Source: Plazaster borealis (Eukaryota > Echinodermata > Asteroidea > Forcipulatida > Labidiasteridae). Taken from it: a DNA stretch of 64,000 bases. Below are positions 12,401-27,400 of this stretch, one piece after another (the first letter of the stretch is position 1; every line of letters begins with the position of its first letter). The position numbers and the translations under genes are program-made. The stretch lies in assembly GCA_021014325.1 (NCBI GenBank), contig CM037461.1, positions 397,501 to 461,500 on the forward strand, written 5' to 3'. The notes beneath the pieces were generated by a model, which had not been told where the DNA came from, did no database searches, and was given only the letters and a program-made list of their open reading frames with translations.

Positions 12401-15400
12401 TTTTAGTTTAGGAGTGTCCCGAAATCTTTGCTTTGCCAGACTTTGTTTAGTATTTTCCTTTGTGGCAAAAAGCCTTGTCATTTGGTATACGTTGTTTGGA
12501 TGGTCCCGTTAAGGGATAAAATATAACTATGTATCGGCATTTCGTTTCCATCTTGTTTCAATTATTCTGTTCTCGATTTCTCTTAGTGATTTTAGTTGTT
12601 CGTATTCCTAATTTCTACTGGCGGTGAATTTAATCCGCTACAATATTCACATTCTGAACAATTACATTATTGGTACTTTCGGTATTTACATTTTGCATGG
12701 CTTTTATCCTTGCATACAAATGCATGTATTTCTTATTTGCATTATTCAATGCCTAGGCCTATATACATGGCTACTTGCATATTCATTGTTGCTTATTTGC
12801 ATGATTCAAGGCTTTCATGCTGATATATTCTCGATCATTTACATATTTGATGCCTGATATGCATATTAATTTATTCTAACATTGAATTACTTTCTGTTGC
12901 TTTCATTTCATGCCATCCATATTCACTTCCGTTTCTTCTTATAATGGTGCCTTATTGAAGATTGCTCTCTAACAATCTTATAAAAGAGGTGGAAGGTTCA
13001 TTTGCTAATATATCAACAAGTCTGACAGATATGTAAGTATATCAACCATCACTTCATTATACCCATGTTGCATTGCTTGAATTTCATAATGTGTGTTTTG
13101 TTTGTACGGCTGGGTACAAATTTTAATAATGGATTCGGCAGTCCCTGGATACTTCTACGTCATTTCTTTGTAGACCAATTCTATGTTTGGTATCACTACA
13201 ATTTTTCCATCAAATTTTTTGCGCTTGCGCTGTGGATGCTGTATGAAATAAATAAATAAGATAAATGAATCAATTCAATTTTAATTTAATACAGTGCAGG
13301 TTGAACAAGAAAATCATATATGCCCACCACCACAAAAACTGGTCACAAAAAAAATAGCAAGTTAAAAAAATGGCTTGGTGCTGATCTAGATGGGTGATGC
13401 TCCACTTGTGTTGAAGCAGAGTCCTAACAGCTCAGTCTGTATACTGGTGGTGGTTTCTGGATGAGGTTGTTATCATCTCAACAGGGGTGCATCAATTGTA
13501 GAGATTGAAAGGTTTATTCCAAACTGAGATGGTCCTTGGGTAGAAGCTGTTCTTGCTGTGTACAATTCATGTTTTTTTTTAAACCTATAGACCTAGTCTT
13601 GGTGCAAGACGTTTTTACGTTGAGTTAGTACAGTCGTTTGACCAGTTCCGGATCACTTCAACTTTGCACTAACCACATAATTAAATTACTGCTCACATGA
13701 CCAATTTCTGTTGATACATGTGAAGTATAACATCCAATAAACCAACAGACCAAAAATAAGGTTCCGAACATCAACAAATAAATTATGATGTTTTTCTAAA
13801 GTTTGTCTGCGATAACGATCTTCTTTCTTTTTTTAAATCTTGCTTGAAAAACGCTATATAAAACTTCTCACCTCTCAAAGTGGAACGCCAGGGCAAGTAA
13901 CATTTATGTAAAACGCTAAGAATAAGTAAAAAATATTTCACTTAAATACTGAGCAGTTGTCTTGTTTTTGTGAGGAAATAAAAATACCGAAAACAGGTTT
14001 TTGGGGGCATTGTACCCTTGACCAGTTCTGGATACTCAACATCTCGCTACGTCAATTGGTGGCGCATGTCTGAAGTTTGTGCTTGTGAAACAGTTTTATG
14101 AATGGGAGGCTCGAGTATGGGCTAGCAATAGAGGATACTACAATAATGGATACTTGGTGAGTTTCATGACATGTTTAGGTAAACTGTTTGACTCTTTTTT
14201 GTTTAAGATGTCAAAGAGATTGCAACAAAAACAAAAAGGATTCAAAAAGTGATCCGGAACTGGTCAAACATTTGTAAAACCATGCACACTCAACACGTGA
14301 CTATTCCATCGGTCAGAGTGGGTCTTTTGTGTGATGGGTGATGGACGAATTCAAATTTTCCTCACAGTACCCTATCGTTCCATGGTTCAAGTATGAGTGT
14401 GCCTGGTACGGATAGCGGGAATCACTATGGTGGAGTGATAATAAACAACAACGTCTTGCACCAAGACTACTACAGACCATGTTCTACTATGTACCATATT
14501 CCATGTTTTACCTTTTTTTTTTACTAATTTGATTAATTTGCAGAGATCTCTCAGGAAACGATCTGAGTTTCTGGCCAACAATGCCAAGCCTACCTAACCT
14601 GAAAACACTGTAAGTCAAATATTCAGTATGAATTACCTGTTGGTTTGTCATCAATCATTTGCACATGTTAAATCGTGACAATAGAAGGGAAGCATAGTCT
14701 GGTCCACAGTCGTGGCCGAGCGGATAAGAACACCAAACTCAAGCTCTGGTGTTCCTGATCAGCAGAGTGTGGGTTCGAATCCCAGTCGTGACACTTGTGT
14801 CCTTAAGCAAGACACTTAACCACATGCTTCGTCCTTCGGATGGCACGTAAAGCCGTTGGTCCCGTGTGTTGTGTAATGCACGTAAAAGAACCCAGTGCAC
14901 TTATCGTAAAGAGAAGGGTTCGCCCCGGTGTTCCTGGTTTGATCGGCAGCATATTGCGCCACAGCACCCTGTAAACCATTACATGGTGCTATGTAAAGGA
15001 GTAGGTCTCGTACTTCAGAAACGTAGCTCAACAATACCTTGCAGGAAAATACTGAATGTTGAAGCGCCTTGAGCGTCACTGAGTGACGGATATGTGTGCT
15101 ATATAAGAAGCCACTATTATTATTAATATTATTATTATGATTGCACTTTAAATTCATGGTACGTGACAAAGATGTTGGTGGCATGGTAAAGGTTTATACT
15201 CGTACTTTCCAAGTCAGAAAAGAAATTTGCATGCATCTTAAAATGATTTTGAACACAAAAAAGTCCCTGAATTACATTAGTTTTGGTAGACTTGGTGCCC
15301 ATCCACTTGTCGATATTATTTAGCTATGTAACAATACAATGGAATTACTGATTGGAACCTAATGTTGATTCTTTACAGGGATCTATCAAACAACAAGATC

Positions 15401-18400
15401 AAAGCCATTGGTATAGAAGCATTTCATGAACTAAGCACAACTGTCTTCAAAACACTGTAAGTTTTTAATAATAATAATACTATTTTAACCACTTCATGCC
15501 GGAAGACGTCTTTTACCACACAACCTTTCCAAACTGGCATATGGTGGATGTTTATAAATGCCGGATCAACTTCGGAGCGTCTCTTTTTTTCTGGTCAGTT
15601 GGACAGCTGATGTGTATAAACACAGGGACATTCCATTGTGTAGTGTAATAAAAATTAATAATACCCGGGGTGGGCACTGTTTGGTTTTTTAAATTTAACA
15701 TGAAGTGGTTAAGATACCATACATTTGTAATCCCAAAATGCTCATGACAATAAACTGTAGTATCATAAGGAGTTACTCTAAAATACCTAAAGAGGGGCTT
15801 CGAGATCAAATTCATTTCTGTGATGCGCTCATTTTCCAATAGAAGAAGTCCTTATGAAAGTTGAAGTCTGTAACCGCATGTTGAAAAGGTGTAAAATGCT
15901 ATTGTTATTGATACCCTTCCAGTGTCAAATTTGTTTATAATAAAAAACACCCATTGCACTGGATATTATATTTTGACTATATATGACACTCAGGACTCTC
16001 CCCATGCACAAACTAGCATATCGGGCCGATACTCGCGATTTGCGTGCCGAAATGCACATTTCAGTTGATATACCAATTTTTTATTTATTATTATTATTAT
16101 TAGGTTTTTTTTCATAAAAAATATCAAGAGAGAACCATAAAGAATGCTCCAGATTTCACAATAGGGCTTTTAAAACCAAGATAAACACCAAGTAGAAAAC
16201 ATTCCGAAGACATTGTTTCAATTCAGCATGCCACACATTCAATAATTTGACCCAAAATGCCCCACAGTTTTGAAAAAAACCTGGGGAGAACCCTAGGGCT
16301 GATTTTTGTGTAGGGAATGTTCAGTTCGTTCCTGATATATCTTTGTTCGGGGTTGCCAGTCAGAAGCCATACAACCATTAGCTGCTGTGTTGCCAGGGAT
16401 CACACCCAAGTTTACAATCTAACCTTGGAAGCAGCAGCCAGGGGATCACTTTAAGGGGATGCAACTTTTTTATTTAAAATATCAAGTTATAAACCACAAG
16501 GGAAACTGACTGGGTAAGTGTTTAAATGATTTGGGGTAGAACAAAGTATGTATGGCTTCCGGCTGGCACCCCCGAACAAAGATATTGACAAAATAGGGAG
16601 ACAGCCAACATAGGGCTAGATAGCTCAGTTGGTAGAGCGCCGGCACGTTAAACTTGAGGTCGTTGGTTCAACTCCCGCTCTAGTCAATTTTTCTTTGTTC
16701 AACCCAAAAGAATTCTTCTTATATTTACAGCGACCTTCGTAGTAACGTCCTGGGTTGTACATGCAACATGTATTTCTCACTGGTCTACCATGATGACGCC
16801 ATAACTGGTGGAGAATGTGCCACACCGCCAGCTGCTGCTGGAATTACATTTAGTTATAGCAGCCGCTTTAGTGATGACTACTTTCAAACGGATAATGTCA
16901 TACTCTTCCAATGTGGTGAGTTTCTTTCATTCGCTCATCTGGTTTACTGCTTCATTAAACAGTTTGCTTAGTAATATTTTCAGTGGAAAAGCAATTTTTT
17001 TTTCTTCTAGCCATTAATCAATTGTTTGTTAATGACGCTCAGTTTTGATACTCATATAAAGACGTTTTCTCATTTTTTAAACTGTTTTTAAAAATTTTAT
17101 TTGATTACACATCCAACAGCACAATTAGCGCCAATAACAGGATGAATAGGAAACGAGAAGAAATGCTCAGTTTTAGATGTGGGAGGAAAACCCCAATGGG
17201 GGAAAACCCACGCAATCAGGTAGGGACCGAAAACCCAATCCACATGCAAGCCTCCGGTTTGAGTTGGGATTCGAACCGGGGTCCACAGAGGTGAAAGGCA
17301 GGGAAAGCTACCACTGAGCCAACCTGATCCCCTTAAATTGATTAGTATTTGTTTAACGGTCACATTTTTGAAACACAATCAGACCATTGGAAAGCTGTTA
17401 AATGTAACGGCCGATCATCAACTCACTCCCGAACTAACAGAAGAGTTCACAAAGAGAGATGGAAGGCCTCATTGGATACATTGCAGTATAATCCGTCTTT
17501 ACAAAATCTTGGCTGGTATGTGAAGGGAAGAGGTCTTCGATAAAGGCATCAGGCACAAATCCATGCAAAGAGTTAATCCGTTCATTTGTTGCAGTGTCTT
17601 TTGACCCGGGATATCAAACCATGACCACAGGGACTCTGTGAAACAGTTGCCGACCGGACGCCGAAGCAGTGGCTTTTGAAAGGGCTATAGAAAACGTAAG
17701 ATTAAAACAAAATTAAATGATGTCTAGTTTCTAACCTCGTTTTTCTTTCCTCTACAGCTCCTTATAATGTAACAGCAACAGCTCCAGCTCTTGAGCAGAT
17801 TCTTGTGACTTGGACGGAACCAAGCCAAATTAATCCAAACATCTCAGCAAATGCAACTGACAGTAGTGACTGGTGAGTTCAGTGGTTCATGCAAGGAGGG
17901 TGAGGCCTTGCTGTTTGGAAGGGGGTTGAACTTCTCTCTGAATTTCTTACTCTCTTTGAATCAAGATAAGGTACAGCTTTATGTTTTCCAAGCTGCTACA
18001 CGTACCAGTACCACGGTGTGCTTACTCTTTTTGCATTGTAATAAGGCTTTTCCAGGTTGTTTTTGTGGTCGATTTCTGAATATTAAATTTTTAACTCATT
18101 GTTATTTGACGTGTTTTAACCTACATGTATTGTAATTCTGACCACAATTCAGCCTTTGGCTGCAAAGGTCTTTTTTTATGCAATAAACCATTTCAAATTC
18201 AAATTCAAATTCATTTTCAAATTGTTCATGTTGGCCAACTGTTGACCAATTGATGACTATGAAATACTTAGCTTCTTTGAATCAGTATAAGGTACAACAT
18301 ATTGTTGCCTAAGCTGCCACTGATAGTACTGTATACATACTCGCTCTATAGTTGCGCGGTTAATGTTAACCAATGTTGACACTGAAACATTTACTCTCTA

Positions 18401-21400
18401 TGAATCAATACAAGGTACAAGAGTGTTGGTTTAAAGGCACTGAACACGTTTGGAAATTGTCAAAGACCAGTGTTCTCACTTGGTGTATCCCAGCATATGC
18501 ATAAAATAACAAGCCTGTGAAAATTTGGGCTAAATTGGTCATCGAAGTTGCAAGAAAATGATGAAAGAAAAAAACACCCTTGTTGTACAAATTTGTGTGC
18601 TTTCAGATAGGAATAAAAACTTGTTGCAAGAATTTTTTATTATTTTAGTGAGAAATTACCTCTTTCTCAAAAACTACGTTACTTCAGAGGGAGTCGTTTC
18701 CTAAAATGTTTTATACTATCAACAGCTCTCCGTTGCTTGTTACCAAGTAAGTTTTTATGCTAAACGTGTACGATACCTTTAAGCAGCCTTACTCGATACC
18801 TTTAACTGCTAATCTTAGTGCTGTGTGCCTACATTATTATAAATATATTGCATGTGCACATGTATTATATTTTCATTAGTAATTTTGGCTGACTGACAAT
18901 GAAATGCTTACTCTCTTTGAATCAAGATGAGGTACAGTACTAATTTTTTTTTGACTGGTATTATAATATACTCTAATTGTTAATTTTGAAGGCAATTTGG
19001 TGTGACGTGTACCAGTGAGACTGCAGTCACATTGTTTGATATAACGAATACCAGTTCATTACTCTTTGATGCGGATGACAGTGTACAAACAGGCACAGAC
19101 TATTTATGTCATGTGACACTCACATCTGAAAACTACACCAGTGTAGCTGATGAATATGTACCAGTCACCACGCTGGAAAATATTGGTACGTAAATCAATC
19201 TTTATACTTATTCTCCCTTGTGCTATAAGAGGACGATACTTTGTGCCTTTTTTCAGTGAGACCTCAGTGTTCAGACAGATATGATTTTCATATGATTTTC
19301 AAGCTCCACATTTTGTATGTGATTCTGAATTGTTTCTGTCCCATGTCACACGTTAAATTACAATTCAGGACTGGACCAGACCTGGGTTCAATTTCATGGC
19401 GCTGCTTACCGTAAGCAAAGAATCGGTGCTTACGGAAGCAGGGAATTCTGCGCTTACATCAAGCGTATTTCACTGGTTAGCCTGGAATTTCTGCTTGTGT
19501 GTGTGCAAAGTCCACGTTACTAGTCATTTCTCGCTTACACAGCCTAGCGCAGAAATTCTGCGCTTGCCCTGTAAGCGACGAATGGTGATCGCAAGCGCAG
19601 AACTCGGCGACAAGCAGAGCCATGATTATGAAATTGTGTCCTGCCTGAAAGAATAACCTCATATTCGGGCTTGACTGAATGCACACAGACACACAGACCC
19701 AAATACTTGCTGTTAACCAATGAATGTATTGTGGGGTAGCGAGGTGCATGCAATATTGGACGACTTGCAACAAAAGTTACCTTTCCAATGGATGACTTTT
19801 CTTCCAATCATCGTACAGATGGTCAAGTTGTCTCAAATCGAGTTGGTCAATGGTTGCTTGAGTGATCTGGCCATCATGCACGCATAGGCCTACTCGGTGA
19901 AATCTGACTTTTCCATTTCACTTGGATTCTCCTAATGAAATGGAGTAGTCCAGATTTCACCTCGTCATTATGTTCTGCGACAATGCACTCATATGCATTC
20001 AATATTTGTATATTATTTACTGCCTTGCAAATAAACATATCCCAACAAACTACACTGTCTAAAAGAGTATATTATAATCCTCTCAGGGCTCGAATTTTAC
20101 ACTGGACCACAGGCCCAAGACCAGTAGTTTTAGTGTCGGGCCAGTAAACTTTTGACCGGACAAGTCCAGCGATCTTGTGTTTTTTAATTGAATATTATTG
20201 AAGAATAATACCTCACTGTGTAACATCTTGAACACAAGATAATATGTCACAACTGTTGACTTTGAGTCTGATAAAATACCTTTCACTTCTACTGAGTAAT
20301 GGCATAATGAAGTATACTTAATACCCATAAAGACAAATAAAATCAATCATCTCTTAAATGTCTTAGCGCTTGTTCAAATAAAAACAGTTAACTTAAATGC
20401 GTGTTACACTGGTTCAGGAAGTTTTTCCTTATTTTGATCCTGGGCTCGATTTCACAAAGAGTTAAGATTGAATGTAACTGAAGTCCATCGCAGTTGCTTA
20501 GCAAAGAGTGATGTCACAATACAAATCACCATGGCAATAATGATAACTCATCTTCAGATGAATCATAGTGCTTGGTGAAATCGACCCCTGGTCTTGTAAA
20601 AAGAATTCTGGTGCAGTAAACATTTTGAGCCACAAGCCCTGTAGTCCTGTGGATTTTCCCCCCAAATTCAAGCCCTGCCTCTGTATGTGATATATATCTC
20701 TTGCTATGTTTCCTATCACCAGTGGTAAACGGAGAACAAAAAAAGACCCTTTCTTATTTTTCATGTACTGGTTTTTCTTAGGTAGATGTTACAGCATTTG
20801 TGTGTTCTGTGGGAAATCCCTTGTAATTAGGCAAATATGGATTGAAATATTTGTCAAAGTTCAAGTTGTGACCAAAACATTTTTTGGGAAGTAGGCTTTA
20901 AAGGCACTGAACACGTTTGGAAATTGTCAAAGACCAATGTTCTCACTTGGTGTATCCCAACATATGCATAAAATAACAAGCCTGTGTAAATTTGGGCTCA
21001 ATTGGTCATCCAAGTTGCAAGAAATGATGAAAGAAAAAACACCCTTGTTGTACAAATTTGTGTGCTTTCAGATAGGAATAAAAACTTCTTGCAAGAAGTT
21101 TTTATTATTTTAGTGAGAAATTACCTCTTTCTAAAAAACTACAATATACTTCAGAGGGAGTCGTTTCCTACAATGTTTTATACTATCAACAGCTCTCCGT
21201 TGCTTGTTACCAAGTAAGTTTTTATGCTAATATTTGTTTTGAGTCATTACCAAACGTGTACGACACCTTTAAACTTGTGTATGTCTTGAACCCACACTCT
21301 GTGATAACAGAACGTGAATGCAGTGCACTAAGACAGTTCAGCCTTGGCCCTCCACAATTTTAGATCACAGTTTTGTACATTCAGCACTCTTAACGTTGTT

Positions 21401-24400
21401 TCAATCATTTAAATTACACGCCAAATAGTCGTTTCTGTTTCATGTACATTCCTGTATTTGTAACTCATCTTTCTCATTTTTTGATCTCTTGTTTCTTTAA
21501 CAGCTGAGACGAATGCAACTGCTACTGGGTTGGACATCAAACTGGCTGTTAAATACTATGACTTCAGGTTAGCCACTGGTGACATGTGCTCTCATGTATT
21601 TCCAGCCACTATTTCTTATATTGTGTAACCTACAGGGCTCAAAATAACGGCTTACGGAACACCTTGTACATGAGTAATTTTGAAACTTTGCATGGTGGAA
21701 ATACAATCTAGTAAGGTTTGCAGTAACACCATGTACCTGTGTAGGATTTTAAACTTTGCATAGTGGAAATGCAATCGAGAAAGTTCTGCAGTAACACCAT
21801 GTACATGAGTAGGGTTTGGAACTTTGCATGGTGGGATTTCAATCAAGTAAGGTTTGCGGTAACACCATGTACATGAGTAAGATTTTAAACTTTGCATGGT
21901 GGGATTTCAATCTAGTAAGTTTTGCAGTAACACCATGTACACGAGTAGGATTTGAAACTTTGCATGGTGGAGATACAATCTAGTAAGGTTTGCAGTAACA
22001 CCATGTACATGAGTAGGATTTTAAACTTTGCATGGTGGAGATACAATCTAGTAAGGTTTGCAGTAACACCATGTACATGAGTAGGATATGAAACTTTGCA
22101 TGGTGGGATTGCAATCTAGTAAGGTTTGCAGTTGACGCTCATAGCCCGCTCTCCGTGTTGATGCGAAACCATCCTTGAATGCTTATAACACAACTTAATC
22201 AATACACATACCGGTACTAGAATGTAAAATCTATTAGTACGCAAAATTATTGTTGTGTATCATGTGTAATTTGACCCTTTGCAAAATGGTGCCTGAAGAC
22301 AGGAACTGAAATTGTTTACAAAAAGACAAGTTCATTTACAGTTTTCTGTTTAGTTTTGTGTTTTATAACAAAAAGGGTATTTTATGGATAGGACTAAAAG
22401 AGTAGTCACAAGGTCTTAAATGGCCGTTTTAGACCTTGCAAGATCAGTCCTATATCGCACGGCCACGACCCTGGCTGCCTGTGTTAAACTGCCGTTAAAG
22501 ACCTCGTCACCACTCTTTTATTCTCATATCAAAACTTGCAAGTCATTGAAAAGAAATTGTTTAAACCTTTATTAATTCGACTTGATCACTAATTGTACCT
22601 TAATAGTTTTGAGAATTCGGACTTCACCCCTGTGGGGAAGGATGTAAACACTCACCCAAGCTACGTGGTGTCACCGTACGGAGCATGGTTAGCTATATCG
22701 GATAACCCATCAGGCGATTCATTCTCACGTTGGTTTAGGCAAGATCCATCGTTGAATATGTTGATAGAAACAGACCTGGTTCTGGAGTGGGTTAACTCGT
22801 CTGGTGTTATCAACCCAATTAACAGGTAAGATTTTCAACAATGTAAAGGGTTGGTACATTTTTGATATTACTACCGCTTGGAAAATGTTGTGCTCTCAAT
22901 ATAGGTTTGTTCCGCGGTAACCTATTGTAGACAATTGACATGAGAACAGTTCTATCAAGATTTTTGCTTTATTTATTTTGTAGCCAGGTATTGTGGCGTG
23001 TCGTGGCCGAGCGGATAAGAACACCGAACTCAAGCTCTGGTGTTACTGATTAGCAGAGTGTGGTTTCGTGTCCCGGTCTTGACACTTGTGTCCTTAAGCA
23101 AGACACTTAACCACATGCTTCGTCCTTCGGATGGGGGACGTTAAGCCGTAGGTCCTGTGTGTTGTGTAATGCACGTAAAAGAACCCAGTGCACTTATCGA
23201 AAAGAGAAGGGGTTCGCCCCGGTGTTCCTGGTTTGATCGGCAGCATATTACGCCACAGCACCTTGTAAACCACTACATGGTGGTCTAAAGAAATAGATAT
23301 CATGCTTCAACACGTAGCTCCGCATACTTTGCAGGAAAAAATACTGAGTGCTTTGATACACCCATCAGGTGTGATAAAGTGCTATATAAGAACTCAGTAT
23401 TATTATTATTATTCCTATTCTTTCTAGCGTATTTCACTCCACTGCAGGAGGAAAGCCTCTTCACCAATTCTCCATTTCACTCTATCCTGAGCTGTCTGTT
23501 GCCAAGCAATGCCCTTGTGTGTTCTTAGTTCATCTACTGTTTCCTCAAAATTTTATGGTCAAAGAGCTTTCAACTTAATTGCACCTTCATTATGGAATGA
23601 CTTCCCAGTTCATGTTCGCAAAGCGGACTCTGTTCTGATTTTTAAGGGACTTTTAAAGACTCACTTGTTTGAATCAACATTTTGAACCAAATTGCTTCAT
23701 ATATTTTATTGTTTTATGTTTTGTGTTGTGCATAGAGGCTCCTGCATTATGCGCTATATAAATGTCTCGTAATATTATTATTATTATTATCTCTCCATCT
23801 TCTTTCAGGTATTATTCAGCCTCATTTTATCCAGTAGATGGGCTCGGTTTTACTGCACAGGGACAGAGAGATTGTAACTTCATTCTGCATAACTTTGGGT
23901 AAGTTATGCCGTTGAGTGGCTGAGCAGTCTAGGGCACTGGACTCAAGTTCTTGTGGTGTCAGCATGAATTTTGGTCTTGGTCATGGCAATTTTGTCTTTT
24001 AAGCAAGACACTTCATACCTGCAGACAACATTGGTGATTGTCAGGGAATGTTTTTATTCTTATTATATATTTTGGGTAATGAAACGAAGGATGCCTCATA
24101 AGTGAACTGTAGCTCGCAAGCCTGAGGAAACCTGTATACAAGGGTGCTTGCTATGTGAACCAGAAACACAAGGGTTAACCCCTACTCTTCCACGATAAGT
24201 GTTGTGGGTTCTTTTACGTACACTACTAATCCCAGTACATGGGACCTACAGCTGTCCCATCTGAAGGACAAAGCAATCATGGTAAATTATCTTACTCAAA
24301 GACACAAGTGCCACGACCAGGACTCGAACCCACACTCTGCTGATCAGAAACACCAGAGCTTGAGTCCGGTGCTCTTAACCGCTCGACTATGACACGCCAC

Positions 24401-27400
24401 TAATATGACCCAACATTAGGCCGGAAATCCATGTGTCCATCATACATTGTGTGTAATGCGTAGTGACAATGAATAAAAATGAACTGGCCAAGGAACACAT
24501 CAAGTTCCATGTATCCGTATTGCGTACTGCGCAATCCATAATAATTATGTGGTTTACACTAAGGGCATTACGCACAACGCATGACGGACACATGGATTTC
24601 CAGCCCACACAAGGGCGAGTGGAATATGGAGAACTACAGCACTTCTGCTTCACATAAATTATATCCATTGAGTTGGATATGGGACACAGATACGCTACAT
24701 TTTTCCTTATTCCTGGGGTGTGATAACAAATTTATCTACAAGCAAACTTGATGCTTAGCTGAAAATAACGCGATATGCAAGGTGTGACATGGACTGTGCA
24801 ATGAGGGGTAATATCACACCTTGTTACCATGGAGCGACCAATCAGAATTGAGGATTCAAGTTTGCTTGAAGATAAATCAAGATAAATGAAGCCTGTGAAA
24901 GTTTAAGCTCAAATCAGTCATCGGAGTCATGAACAAAAAGTGAAAAACCCCCGCAAATATTTTCACTGCATACAAAAGTCAGGTTTCGGACGCACAATAT
25001 CAAAATTAGTTGGGATACTCAATTCTCAAAACCATAAGTCATTTTGAGATATGGTGGACACAATACTATGACACTACTATAGGTTTGGATACCTTTTCTG
25101 TATACACCTAAACCAAACAGTGCACTCCTATAGTGTCCACCATACCTCACAAAGGCTAATGGCATTTCAATTCAAAATATTTCAAAGGAGGTTTTCCACA
25201 TGACCCTTGTAAGTTATGAGTAAATCATATGTGAACAGTTTCTTGTAACTCTTACCAATGTTGAGCTAACCCTGTAACTATAATTGAGTGCTTCAGATGG
25301 GGCATACAATTGTAGGTCCTGTGTGTTGTGTAATGCACATAATAGAACCCAGTACACTTATCCTGGTATCCAGTATTCATGGCATGGTTGGCTGCAGAAT
25401 GCGCTGTATCATCTTGAAAATCCTTACAAGGTGCTATATGGGTCTTATATTTATTTAATATTTGTTTTGTCTCCATAGATTTACAAGTGCAATACGTACT
25501 GGCATGACGTTTAATGGCTCGGAGATCATTACAATTGGAGGGGGAGATGAGATCTGGTTTTATGTCAACAAAATTCTAGTATTGGAACTTCATGGAGATA
25601 TCTCAGCAAATCCTACTAAATGCAAGAAGATCAACTTGGCTGCTGCTGCACAAGAAGGTAATATAGGAATTATAGAAAAGCTCCAATAGACCTGTGTGCT
25701 GATATTACACATGGCTACTGTAATAACTACTTCATTGATAGAATCGAGAAAATCAGAGAGTCCCTGAGTGATGACCAGCAACCCTCTGCTACCGGTTCTT
25801 CATCCCCTGACACTGGCAGTTTGAGTTCTTGTGAGTACCTCTTAGAAGACCTGTCTCCAGTTTCTATCAGTGAGGTTACTACACTCATACGACAATCTGC
25901 ATCCAAGTCCTGCTCTCTCGACCCCATCTCTACTTCACTGGTGAAGGAGAATCTTGAGATCCTTGCAGGACCCATCACACAAATCATCAACGCGTCACTT
26001 TCAAATGGCGAGTTTCCAGACACCTTTAAACATGCCTTAGTTACCCCACTCATCAAGAAGGCTTCCCTGGACTGCACAGACTTCAAGAACTACCGGCCTG
26101 TGTCGAATGTATCATTCATGTCTAAAGTCGTCGAGAAGGTGGTTGCAAACCGGCTTAACACACATCTTCTCAGCCATAATCTACTTGAAACCACGCAATC
26201 TGCATACCGAAAGCATCACAGTGTAGAGACAGCACTCCTCAAAGTTCACAATGATATCTTGCAAGCAGTTGACAACAAGAAAGTAGTGCTCCTCGTTCTT
26301 CTAGATCTGTCAGCTGCTTTCGATACGATTGACCATGAGACACTTCTGCACACACTCCATCACGACTTCGGTGTTAGAGGAGTTGCCCTGAGATGGTTCC
26401 AATCATATCTGCATGATCGACGTCAAGCTGTCATCATTAATGGGTCCTCATCTGAGACTATGGATCTCAATTTCGGCGTTCCACAAGGATCAGTTCTTGG
26501 CCCTCTGCTCTTCATGCTCTACACTACTTCCATCAGTCGTATTGCCCAACATCATGGTCTTGAGATTCACCTCTATGCTGATGATACACAGATATACACA
26601 TCATGTAATCCAAACCTCCCCGGCAGTGAAGAAGATGCAATCAATAAGCTGACATCATGCATAAATGACATCAAGTCTTGGATGTCAGCAAATTTCCTGA
26701 AGCTGAACGACAACAAGACAGAATTCATCGCTATCTGTTCTCCTCGTCTTAGAAGCAGACTCACCACACAATCAATACAGATTGGTGATGCCCTCATCGC
26801 TACCTCCCAAGGTGCTCGGAACCTTGGCGTCTTCTTCGATGAGAATTTGACCATGGATAAGCACGTCTCAAATATATGTAAGTCCTCTTTCTACCATCTC
26901 CAGAACATTGCAGCAATCAGAGGTGCACTTACCCAACGAACGGCCGAGTGTCTTGTTCGTTCCCTCATTTCATCACGATTGGATTTCTGCAATAGTTTGT
27001 TATCTGGACTGCCACAACACACCATACACAAGCTACAATCAGTGCAGAATGCTGCTGCTCGCCTGATTACTGGAACCAAGAAATATGACCACATCACACC
27101 ATTACTTCATCAACTTCACTGGCTCCCCGTACATTCAGAATTCGGTTCAAAATCATCCTTCTCACGTTTAAGGCTCTTCATCAACTCCGGGACATGCTAC
27201 AACTTCGTAATGTCAGGCCTGGTCTACGGTCATCGGCTCTCACACTCCACGTACCCATACCCCGCCTCGCTAGCTACGGAGACAGAGCTTTCTACAGCAT
27301 TGCACCCCGTCTTTGGAACTCACTGCCGCTTGCCCTCAGAACACAAAGTAATCCCTCAATCTTCAAACGGCAGCTCAAAACACACCTCTTCAAACAAATA

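Noticed and set aside
16617..16690. Possible tRNA gene
   Set aside because: A and B boxes are present but the T and acceptor stems pair poorly and a degraded copy with the same flank exists at 38950, so it is a SINE head.
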